Source: Rhodospirillaceae bacterium
GTDB taxonomy: Bacteria; Pseudomonadota; Alphaproteobacteria; Rickettsiales; UBA3002
Assembly (NCBI GenBank): GCA_947458525.1
Contig: CANHAG010000044.1
Coordinates: 1 to 7,651, forward strand
DNA length: 7,651 nt
Direction: 5' to 3'
This document shows, piece after piece, positions 1 to 4,421 of the stretch. The position numbers and the translations under genes were made by a program. How positions within the stretch are numbered: position 1 is the stretch's first letter; every line of letters starts with the position of its first letter. The notes beneath the pieces are model-generated. The model had not been told where the DNA came from and made no database searches. It worked only from the letters and a program-made list of their open reading frames with translations.

Positions 1-126
1 CTTGGCTACCAGACACCCGCCCAAGCAAGCGCCGGTCTGCGCCAGACTCTTGCGGTCGCGCACCCCGGCGCTTGCACAACCGATGCATCACCCCTATGCT
101 ACCCGCAGGACTCTACTTCCAAGTGA
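1..126 (+). CDS. IS3-family transposase, C-terminal fragment (cut by window edge)
   Basis: Frame 1 is open from the first base to a TGA at 124-126, giving 41 residues. It begins LGYQTPAQ, which matches the conserved end of the rve integrase core in IS3-family OrfB proteins, typically '(S)LGYxTPA'. The remaining tail is low in recognisable motifs, as is usual for these proteins. The catalytic DDE residues would lie upstream, outside the window. An inverted repeat inside this frame (26-35 with 65-74, plus a small hairpin at 35-47) is probably just GC-rich coding sequence. The product would be the integrase-like subunit that moves the element. Confidence 0.55.
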   Translation, partial: LGYQTPAQASAGLRQTLAVAHPGACTTDASPLCYPQDSTSK

Positions 127-148
127 CTCAACTTTGGGGAGCAGGTCA
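124..148 (-). repeat. IS terminal inverted repeat (right end)
   Basis: This 25-base terminus starts TGACCTGCTCCCC when read from the outer boundary at 148 inward. It overlaps the transposase stop codon (TGA, 124-126) at one end. At the other, its outermost three bases read TGA on the minus strand and act as the stop codon of the neighbouring peptidase gene. The partner repeat is outside the window, so the pairing cannot be shown here. Confidence 0.5.
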
Positions 149-1249
149 AAGCGAATCGCCTTTCGCTAATAGTTTACGATAAGTTTCTTGAAATACCGCT
201 GGATCGGCCTCTAATTTTTCAAGCAGTTTTGGCGCGGCAGCCCAGCCGACCAAATAGCCTGAGCCGTATCCCGGCCGGTACATGTATTGATCCCACAGCA
301 TCAGGCGTGCATCCATCATTGCCGCGTGTTCACCTGCTTGACTGATGTTATTCCCAAGAATCTTACCGCTGGCTTCCCGCCATAATTTTGTAACCGGTAT
401 AACTTGACCGGGATGTTGTTCGGCATAGCGATAGGCATTTCTTTCAAAATTTAGTTTGCCAATCTGTTCCACCGTGGCGACATCAGCATTTAATTGATCG
501 GATAACAATGCCACTGATTGCTGAGGATTCTTGATGCGCTTGGCCATTTCTTTCATGAATAGAGCTTCTTGCATGGTGGAAACAATCTCGGCTACCTCCG
601 GGTGAATTTTATCCGTTCCTGACAATTGAAAATGCACTGCATGACCCATTTCGTGTGCGGCGACGCGCGGCCCCATGAGTCCGGGAATATCTTTGAGTCT
701 GGGTTCAAATCTGCTCCAGAATTCTTGTCCCGGCCCGGTTGCGGTTTTATTCGCAATGCCATGCGCAACGTCACTCATCCCAAGCGGCTCAAAACATATT
801 GCCGCCACCTGCCGTGATTCATCCCACGGCACAGATCCACCCCAATTGCCAACGGGCGCCATAATTTCTGAAGGATGCAGCAAGTCCGTGTGGTTTAATT
901 TAGCCTTAAATCCAAAATAACGATCCAGTACACCACCTGCGTTCACCTCAATGGTTGCAATGCCTTTGCCAAGAGCATTGCCTTCATGAAAATATAATTT
1001 GCTTGCGGAACTGCCGTGTTCGGCGGCGAGTTTTGATTGCAGCCCGATCATGCGGGTCAGGCCTTCTTCTATTTTTGCTTTGCCTCCCTTGGAAAAAACA
1101 TCGGCAACGGCGTGATGACCTGCTATTCGCGTTGCAGCATTCTCTGATCCTGCATTGACAAGATGTTTCCATACATTGATCATACGCCATTTATGGAACT
1201 CCTGTCCCAGCGCACCAATCTCATGTTCTAATGCTGCTATGCTCGCCAT
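146..1249 (-). CDS. M3-family (oligoendopeptidase F-like) zinc metallopeptidase, C-terminus apparently truncated by an IS
   Basis: This 367-residue protein has a gluzincin zinc site: H199-E200-M-G-H203, followed by E228 in 'STMQEALF'. The 29-residue distance from the first His to that Glu is the M3-family spacing, and the context resembles the 'STxNExLL' segment of oligoendopeptidase F. A Tyr/Gly-rich stretch near the end (YMYRPGYGSGYLVGWAAAP) resembles the M3 C-terminal substrate-binding segment, and 'FQETYRKLLAKGDS' matches the helix after it. PepF-type enzymes usually have about 600 residues and continue for a few dozen residues past this helix. Here the frame ends immediately in a TGA formed by the outer bases of the IS. 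The N-terminal part is also short (198 residues before the zinc site). I see no signal peptide, so a cytoplasmic peptide-cleaving role is inferred. The ATG at 1249 has no clear Shine-Dalgarno. The AT-richer composition than in ybeY or der suggests an accessory gene. Activity after truncation is unknown. Confidence 0.72.
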   Translation of the reverse strand: MASIAALEHEIGALGQEFHKWRMINVWKHLVNAGSENAATRIAGHHAVADVFSKGGKAKIEEGLTRMIGLQSKLAAEHGSSASKLYFHEGNALGKGIATIEVNAGGVLDRYFGFKAKLNHTDLLHPSEIMAPVGNWGGSVPWDESRQVAAICFEPLGMSDVAHGIANKTATGPGQEFWSRFEPRLKDIPGLMGPRVAAHEMGHAVHFQLSGTDKIHPEVAEIVSTMQEALFMKEMAKRIKNPQQSVALLSDQLNADVATVEQIGKLNFERNAYRYAEQHPGQVIPVTKLWREASGKILGNNISQAGEHAAMMDARLMLWDQYMYRPGYGSGYLVGWAAAPKLLEKLEADPAVFQETYRKLLAKGDSL

Positions 1250-1255
1250 ACGCTT

Positions 1256-1281
1256 AAGAGTACCATATGTGTGTTACTCTT
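1256..1281. repeat. Inverted repeat just upstream of the peptidase start
   Basis: AAGAGTA (1256-1262) pairs with TACTCTT (1275-1281) across a 12-base loop, ending 6 bases before the peptidase ATG. It could be a leader hairpin covering the ribosome-binding region or an operator. The sequence alone does not decide, and no convincing -35/-10 pair was found next to it. Confidence 0.35.
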
Positions 1282-1416
1282 TTATGACAGACTGGATAGA
1301 TTCGAACTTATAGAATCTTCTAATATCAATATGTTGTGATTCCAGATCCTAATAGGAACGCTATCTTTGAACCATATAAAATGGCTCTGGCTTTGAAGCT
1401 GCGGCGATGGCCGTTT

Positions 1417-1452
1417 AAATGGTCGGAGCGAGTGAACGGATTTAGAACCTGC
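1417..1452 (-). repeat. Degraded tRNA 3'-end-like remnant (possible old attachment site)
   Basis: Compared with the end of the intact tRNA-Pro, this stretch shares AATGGTCGGA (1418-1427), GGATTT (1438-1443) and GAACCTGC (1445-1452) in the same order. Small insertions between the blocks break the T stem. On the minus strand its end reads CGCTCCGACCA, a normal acceptor end for a proline tRNA, but no tRNA body precedes it. It may be a remnant of an attachment site from a related tRNA-Pro isoacceptor. Confidence 0.4.
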
Positions 1453-1579
1453 CCGGAAATGAGATTGGCTATTATTCAGTTACATGAGCACTATCAGGTG
1501 CTAAGGAAATATCCATTCAAGTCTTGTAGATCTGAGCGCCTGCTGGTATAATAAGCCTACAAATTGGCAATAGCCACGG

Positions 1580-1607
1580 CAGCCCCTGATCTCATGGTCG
1601 GGGGCTG
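1580..1607. terminator. GC-rich hairpin downstream of the toxin gene
   Basis: CAGCCCC (1580-1586) pairs with GGGGCTG (1601-1607). The stem extends by one wobble and two more pairs to leave an 8-base loop. It begins 8 bases past the toxin stop codon, the expected place for a terminator on the minus strand. No T-run follows on that strand; on the plus strand a weak AATTTTA follows. It may be a factor-assisted or bidirectional terminator. Confidence 0.4.
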
Positions 1608-1614
1608 AGTAATT

Positions 1615-2001
1615 TTAGAAGATAAGTTCCCTCAGTTTTTCTTTGATTTTCTCTGCTTCGTGTGAAGGCAGTTCGCCCATTTTGTCTTTAAACCGCTTCG
1701 CATCAATCAGCCGTATCTGTGACAATATCAGCGATTGTTCAATATCCTTAAAACGTACGTGGCAATAATAAGGTTTGTCCTTTAACTGCGTGCTAAGCGG
1801 AATACCGATGCAGATATTGCGATTAAACTTCTTCAGCACAAACACCGGCCGGGTGAAGGAAGCGCCCTTGCCATCCTGTTCATCACCTACATTCACACCG
1901 AGGCTGCACCACCACACCTCACGCTCTTTGAACATGGGACGCGCGTGAATGGCCTGCGCCTTCTTTTTCTGCGTGTTCCACGTGTCGAAATCTTTTTCCA
2001 T
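1615..2001 (-). CDS. PemK/MazF-family toxin-like endoribonuclease, orphan
   Basis: This 128-residue protein fits the MazF/PemK fold, which cleaves RNA at short single-stranded sites. Recognisable parts are 'REVWWCSLGVNVGDEQDGKG' (27-46; first strand and loop), 'FTRPVFVLKKF' (49-59, with Arg51 in the usual catalytic position), 'IGIPLST' (65-71) and 'SQIRLIDAKRF' (94-104, with the conserved Ser-Gln and Arg). The last 20 residues form a charged helix. A 25-residue N-terminal extension (MEKDFDTWN...) marks a stand-alone subgroup of the family. ATG 2001 is chosen because family members begin with this extension, although the Shine-Dalgarno is poor. No antitoxin-like small gene lies on either side, unlike classical mazEF, so it may be an orphan or be paired elsewhere. 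It sits between two tRNA 3'-end copies, which suggests it arrived as cargo of a tRNA-targeting element. Confidence 0.8.
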   Translation of the reverse strand: MEKDFDTWNTQKKKAQAIHARPMFKEREVWWCSLGVNVGDEQDGKGASFTRPVFVLKKFNRNICIGIPLSTQLKDKPYYCHVRFKDIEQSLILSQIRLIDAKRFKDKMGELPSHEAEKIKEKLRELIF

Positions 2002-2056
2002 AGGCCGCCAGGTTCACATCGGGTTTCTTTCGGTAGCGGCATCGTGCGGGCAATGT

Positions 2057-2085
2057 ATTATGAAGCAAAGAAATTATTGTTCGAA
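2057..2085 (-). promoter_or_regulatory. Candidate promoter of the toxin gene, overlapping a palindrome
   Basis: On the minus strand, CATAAT (2057-2062) is a good -10 match. Seventeen bases upstream lies TTCGAA (2080-2085), a weak -35. The -35 is embedded in a perfect 12-base palindrome, TTGTTCGAACAA (2077-2088), a plausible operator for autoregulation. This is a pattern match only. Confidence 0.35.
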
Positions 2086-2087
2086 CA

Positions 2088-2109
2088 AATGGTCGGAATG
2101 ACAGGATTT
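2088..2109 (-). repeat. Duplicate of the tRNA-Pro 3' end (22 bp direct repeat)
   Basis: Bases 2088-2109 are identical to 2253-2274, which span the tRNA-Pro CCA end, the acceptor 3' strand and part of the T arm. The copies are in the same orientation, 165 bases apart. No tRNA body accompanies this copy. Such a 3'-end duplication is the signature left when an element integrates at a tRNA gene and restores it (attL/attR), or a long target duplication. Confidence 0.75.
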
Positions 2110-2252
2110 TGCTCGGGCTTCGCCCTGCGCGGCAAACGCTAAGCTCAGATTTCGCATCGCTCATCTTCGCTAAGCGTTTTGTGAACCTGCTTCGCAGGCA
2201 GCCTCTCCAGTCATACCATTACCTAAAGTTACCCCAAGGGGTAGCTTTAGGT
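2110..2252. repeat. Hairpin-rich 143-bp insert between the two tRNA 3'-end copies
   Basis: The insert between the direct repeats is almost continuous inverted repeats: GGGC-TTC-GCCC (2115-2125), AAACGCT (2134-2140) with AGCGTTT (2173-2179), CCTGC-TTC-GCAGG (2186-2198), and most of a 42-base palindrome (2216-2257). No coding frame in it looks real. It resembles a non-autonomous palindromic element rather than ordinary spacer. Confidence 0.5.
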
Positions 2253-2257
2253 AATGG
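2216..2257. repeat. 42-bp near-perfect palindrome overlapping the tRNA CCA end
   Basis: The outer arms (CCATTACCTAAAG at 2216-2228, CTTTAGGTAATGG at 2245-2257) are exact complements. The inner TACCCC/GGGGTA also pair, with one mismatched position (2229 with 2244). The right-hand end contains the encoded CCA of the tRNA. On the minus strand it would fold just after the tRNA and may act in termination or 3'-end processing, but no T-run follows. Alternatively it is the end of the inserted element. Confidence 0.65.
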
Positions 2258-2331
2258 TCGGAATGACAGGATTTGAACCTGCGACCCCTAGTCCCCCAGA
2301 CTAGTGCGCTACCGGGCTGCGCTACATTCCG
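2255..2331 (-). tRNA. tRNA-Pro (anticodon GGG)
   Basis: The minus-strand sequence folds into a complete 77-base cloverleaf with encoded CCA. The acceptor CGGAATG pairs fully with CATTCCG, including the C1-G72 pair typical of bacterial proline tRNAs, and the discriminator base is A. The D stem is GCGC/GCGC with loop AGCCCGGTA. The anticodon stem CTAGT/ACTAG closes loop CTGGGGG, giving anticodon GGG. The T stem GCAGG/CCTGT closes loop TTCAAAT. It reads CCC and CCU codons. Both ends of the gene are duplicated nearby. A palindromic insert just upstream separates it from whatever promoter it once had, so it may use a new promoter inside the insert or be read through from ybeY. Confidence 0.97.
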
Positions 2332-2347
2332 ACACTCATTCACCGTT

Positions 2348-2404
2348 CTGCCACGCAGCCCTTCTGCTTTTAGTGGCCGCTCTGGCTTTAAGCCAACGCG
2401 GCAG
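2348..2404. repeat. Palindromic insert upstream of the tRNA gene
   Basis: CTGCCaCG (2348-2355) pairs with CGcGGCAG (2397-2404) at seven of eight positions, and an inner palindrome TGGCTTTAAGCCA lies at 2383-2395. It lies between the intact tRNA 5' end and its duplicate. A minus-strand TTGGCT...TAAAAG pair with 18-base spacing inside it could serve as a weak promoter for the tRNA. Confidence 0.45.
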
Positions 2405-2426
2405 GCTGCGCTACATTCCGACACTC
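2404..2426 (-). repeat. Duplicate of the tRNA-Pro 5' end and leader (23 bp)
   Basis: Bases 2404-2426 are identical to 2315-2337, covering the first 17 bases of the tRNA (acceptor 5' strand and start of the D arm) plus 6 bases of leader. They lie in the same orientation 89 bases away. Similarity continues imperfectly for about 8 more bases (TCTCACC versus ATTCACC). The copy lacks the rest of a tRNA and is not a gene. Confidence 0.75.
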
Positions 2427-2461
2427 TCTCACCATGCCGACACTGTATTTGCCTGTCTCAT

Positions 2462-2496
2462 GATGCGCGCTGTTCTTAAGCCCGGCGCGCAGCATC
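2462..2496. repeat. Bulged GC-rich hairpin between tRNA and ybeY
   Basis: GATGC-GCGC (2462-2470) pairs with GCGC-A-GCATC (2487-2496) with a single bulged A, across a 16-base loop. No T-run follows on either strand. It could be part of a transcript end or another small palindromic repeat. Otherwise I see nothing in the space between 2427 and 2511. Confidence 0.3.
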
Positions 2497-2511
2497 TTCA
2501 AGCTTTTTATG

Positions 2512-2532
2512 GGCGCAGCCACTGTCTGCGCC
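2512..2532 (-). terminator. Hairpin just downstream of ybeY
   Basis: GGCGCAG (2512-2518) and CTGCGCC (2526-2532) form a perfect 7-bp stem with a 7-base loop, starting 6 bases after the ybeY stop codon. On the minus strand it is followed by CATAAAAAG rather than a T-run, so intrinsic termination would be weak. Read-through into the tRNA is possible. Confidence 0.4.
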
Positions 2533-2538
2533 ATCACT

Positions 2539-3006
2539 TCAGCCGGCTATATAGGGATTTGTAACCCCAAGCCGGGCGAGAATCGCAATTTCGAGTGCTT
2601 CCATGCGTCTGGCATCGCGGGGGTGCAGGTGGTCATATCCCAGAAGATGCAACACGCCATGAACTACCAGATGCAATGTATGCGCCCGCAGCGATTTTCC
2701 CTGTGCCGCCGCTTCATGCGCAATCGTTTCATAGGCGAGGATAACGTCGCCAAGATAACCATCCTGCCCATCGGGAAACGACAGCACATTGGTGGGTTTT
2801 TCCCTGCCGCAGAATCTGGCATTGAGCGCGGCAATCTCGGTATCATCTGAAAACCGGATAGTCACCGCCTTCGCGGTGTGCGAAGTGCTGTTCTGCTCAG
2901 GAAACGCGGGGGTCTCAAGCGTCAGGCGCACGGCCTTGCGTACATCGCCGCGGAAGGTTTTAAGCCCGGGCTTCCAGCGCGCGTCAGGAGTAAGAAGGGT
3001 GAGCAT
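2539..3006 (-). CDS. ybeY: Endoribonuclease YbeY (rRNA maturation and ribosome quality control)
   Basis: This 155-residue protein has the family's zinc-binding signature H-x3-H-x5-H as HGVLHLLGYDH (H116, H120, H126) and the preceding 'PTNVLSFP' motif (71-78). Length and motif placement are normal. YbeY is a cytoplasmic single-strand-specific metal-dependent RNase needed for 16S rRNA 3'-end maturation and 70S quality control. The ATG at 3006 gives the expected N-terminus, although the Shine-Dalgarno is weak (AGG about 11-13 bases upstream). In many alphaproteobacteria ybeY lies between phoH and a corC/hlyC-type gene; neither is present here, so the cluster has been broken up. Downstream on the same strand lies tRNA-Pro; upstream is a divergent unknown gene. 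Confidence 0.95.
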   Translation of the reverse strand: MLTLLTPDARWKPGLKTFRGDVRKAVRLTLETPAFPEQNSTSHTAKAVTIRFSDDTEIAALNARFCGREKPTNVLSFPDGQDGYLGDVILAYETIAHEAAAQGKSLRAHTLHLVVHGVLHLLGYDHLHPRDARRMEALEIAILARLGVTNPYIAG

Positions 3007-3081
3007 TATTTACCATACCTATAGGGGCGGGGGAAAAAGAGGTTCGCACGCCCAGATATCACGCGGGGTCTTGAAAATAAA

Positions 3082-3124
3082 CGCGATTATCAATCGCGGC
3101 TGCGGGGTTTTCTCCGGCCGCGAT
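3082..3124. promoter_or_regulatory. Two mutually exclusive hairpins upstream of ybeY
   Basis: CGCGATT-ATC-AATCGCG (3082-3098) is a perfect 7-bp hairpin. The same AATCGCG bases also take part in a longer one: ATCGCGGC (3093-3100) with GCCGCGAT (3117-3124), enclosing CGGGG/CTCCG around a TTTT loop. Only one can form at a time. They lie about 75-120 bases upstream of ybeY, possibly in its leader, or upstream of the divergent gene. A T-run (3149-3155) follows on the plus strand but too far away for a classical terminator. Confidence 0.3.
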
Positions 3125-3163
3125 CGCCCGGGCAGACTGAGAAAATAATTTTTTTGAAAAAAA

Positions 3164-3187
3164 TGACGCGTTGTCATCAACTTGTCA
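3164..3187. promoter_or_regulatory. Candidate operator: TGAC-N5-GTCA plus a second TTGTCA
   Basis: TGACGCGTTGTCA (3164-3176) is an inverted repeat of TGAC/GTCA, and TTGTCA recurs at 3182-3187, 11 bases (about one helical turn) from the first TTGTCA at 3171. It lies 40-65 bases upstream of the 390-residue gene, next to an A/T-rich tract. This suggests a protein-binding site, but no regulator can be named. Confidence 0.3.
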
Positions 3188-3227
3188 CAATTTGCTGGCA
3201 TGGTGGAAGGGTAACAACGGAACGTTC

Positions 3228-4400
3228 ATGACCGACACTCTTTCCACGGCCGAGAAGACAACACGCACCAGCGCTGCTGCGCCGGTGACTCATGCCGATC
3301 CTGAAAATGCAGCGCCGCGCCCGCCGATTCAGTTTCTGGGTATTCCACTGCCTACCCCGATTTCGCAGGGGATTCGTTACGTTGCTGACAAAGGCAACAG
3401 CATCTCAAAGAAAACCATAGGCATTATGCCATCTTTTATCGTCAATAATTCATCAAATGTTATTGCTACCGTTCAAGTAGGCTCTGAAATTTTGATGATG
3501 CGCGCTTCAGGTACAAAAACACTCGCAGATGCCAAGCGAGCCCTGCTTCAGGATACTAAATTCACTGGTGGTATAGAGAGCATAAAAACCTTTTTTGATC
3601 TTCCAAAAGCAACGGAACTTGAGAAAAAACTTCATGGAGATCGACTGATTAATCGCTGGCAGGCACGCTCGGTATTGTCTGGCCTTACAACGATGGCCTT
3701 CATGACCATGCTGCCAGATGATAAGGATTCTCAGGAAGAGATTGATTCAGCGGTCAAATTACAGCACGAGAACAAATTGCTATATGCCGCAAGTTGTATT
3801 GGAAAAGCAGTTAATCCATTCCAGTGGCATCACAACAAACGCTATCTTGCCGGACTTGGGTTAACACTTGCCGGAGTATGTTCTTTATTTTCTGGGTTCC
3901 GTAATGTTGGCCGTCTTACGAAGGGTGGGCCGGAGATTTATGTATCAAATTGGGCACATAGCGCAGGCGGAGCGATCACTACCATTGCAGGATCACAGCT
4001 ATTGTTTGCGGTTGATAATCGCCAAGGCTGGGCGCGTTGGGGAAGTACTATGTGGGGGCGCATGGCTTTTCTGCCAAAAAGTATTTTGAATCGATATAAA
4101 AAAAATGATCCACATGCAAACTGGTATAGTGCTGGTCAGTTTGGCCTGCAATCCTCAAACGTGCTTTCATTTTTGATTGGTGGTGCAGAGAAGCGGACAG
4201 ACGGTACGGTAGTTGATTATGACGCGATGTTGCGTCAGGCAAAAGAAAAGGCTAGCGCGCATCCTAAGGAAAAAAAATCATACAGTAACGGACAGGAAGT
4301 CTTGGAGCAGAGCCTGCCGCAAACGCGTATTCAGACCGACGGTGCAGCACAGGTTGAGCATACGCCGCCACAGCAGAATGCTGCGCTCGCAAAAGCCTAG
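3228..4400 (+). CDS. Unrecognised 390-residue protein, probably membrane-associated
   Basis: I do not recognise a family. The start is placed at ATG 3228 (MTDTLSTAEK...), because the frame upstream opens only at a TTG with no ribosome site; GGAA lies 5 bases before the ATG. Residues 1-33 are Ala/Pro/Thr-rich and look disordered. A compact middle part holds hydrophobic stretches at about 204-222 (RYLAGLGLTLAGVCSLFSGF), 241-262 and 303-319, the first two perhaps a membrane hairpin. Residues 335-390 are charged and Gln-rich, ending in a disordered tail. Trp, Gly and Asn are frequent between 240 and 300. There is no N-terminal signal peptide. Composition is AT-richer than ETF-QO and der, like the peptidase and the 126-residue gene, suggesting a lineage-specific accessory protein. 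It ends 21 bases from the convergent ETF-QO gene. Confidence 0.75.
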   Translation: MTDTLSTAEKTTRTSAAAPVTHADPENAAPRPPIQFLGIPLPTPISQGIRYVADKGNSISKKTIGIMPSFIVNNSSNVIATVQVGSEILMMRASGTKTLADAKRALLQDTKFTGGIESIKTFFDLPKATELEKKLHGDRLINRWQARSVLSGLTTMAFMTMLPDDKDSQEEIDSAVKLQHENKLLYAASCIGKAVNPFQWHHNKRYLAGLGLTLAGVCSLFSGFRNVGRLTKGGPEIYVSNWAHSAGGAITTIAGSQLLFAVDNRQGWARWGSTMWGRMAFLPKSILNRYKKNDPHANWYSAGQFGLQSSNVLSFLIGGAEKRTDGTVVDYDAMLRQAKEKASAHPKEKKSYSNGQEVLEQSLPQTRIQTDGAAQVEHTPPQQNAALAKA

Positions 4401-4421
4401 CATTCACGCGGGCGCCTGCAG

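Larger units (their letters stand above)
1..148 (+). mobile_element. Right end of an IS3-type insertion sequence (partial)
   Basis: The segment combines an open frame that reads like the C-terminal tail of an IS3-family transposase with a sequence resembling an IS3-type terminal repeat just after its stop codon. Read inward on the minus strand from base 148, the end begins TGACCTGCTCCCCAAAGTTG, so the element ends in CA on the plus strand, as IS3-family elements do (TG...CA). A transposase stop codon a few tens of bases inside the right end is also the usual IS3 arrangement. The left end and any 3-5 bp target duplication lie outside the window. The family assignment is inferred from tail and terminus only. 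Confidence 0.6.
1250..1614. other. Gene-poor gap between peptidase and toxin genes
   Basis: I see no convincing gene in these 365 bases. The gap holds the inverted repeat at 1256-1281, a degraded tRNA 3'-end-like stretch (1417-1452) and a GC-rich hairpin (1580-1607). A plus-strand frame from GTG 1336 to 1551 (71 codons) has no ribosome-binding site, no recognisable motif, and runs over the tRNA-like remnant, so I do not call it. Confidence 0.5.

Noticed and set aside
26..74. Inverted repeat CAAGCGCCGG / CCGGCGCTTG with an inner GTCTG/CAGAC hairpin, as a possible structured RNA
   Set aside because: It lies entirely within the open transposase-like frame and matches no RNA family I recognise.
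1290..1320. GATTCGAAC followed by AGAATC, resembling a tRNA T arm on the minus strand
   Set aside because: The would-be T stem does not pair and no acceptor, D or anticodon arm surrounds it. It is only a 5-bp hairpin.
1336..1551. 71-codon plus-strand frame in the gene-poor gap
   Set aside because: It needs a GTG start without a ribosome site, has no motif, and runs through the tRNA-like remnant.
1919..2164. 81-codon minus-strand frame upstream of the toxin, as a possible antitoxin
   Set aside because: It overlaps the toxin start in another frame, runs across the tRNA 3'-end duplicate and the hairpins, and has no antitoxin-like features.
2170..2424. 84-codon minus-strand frame over the tRNA
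   Set aside because: Its central part (NVAQPGSALVWGTRGRRFKSC) is a translation of the tRNA-Pro gene, a common false ORF.
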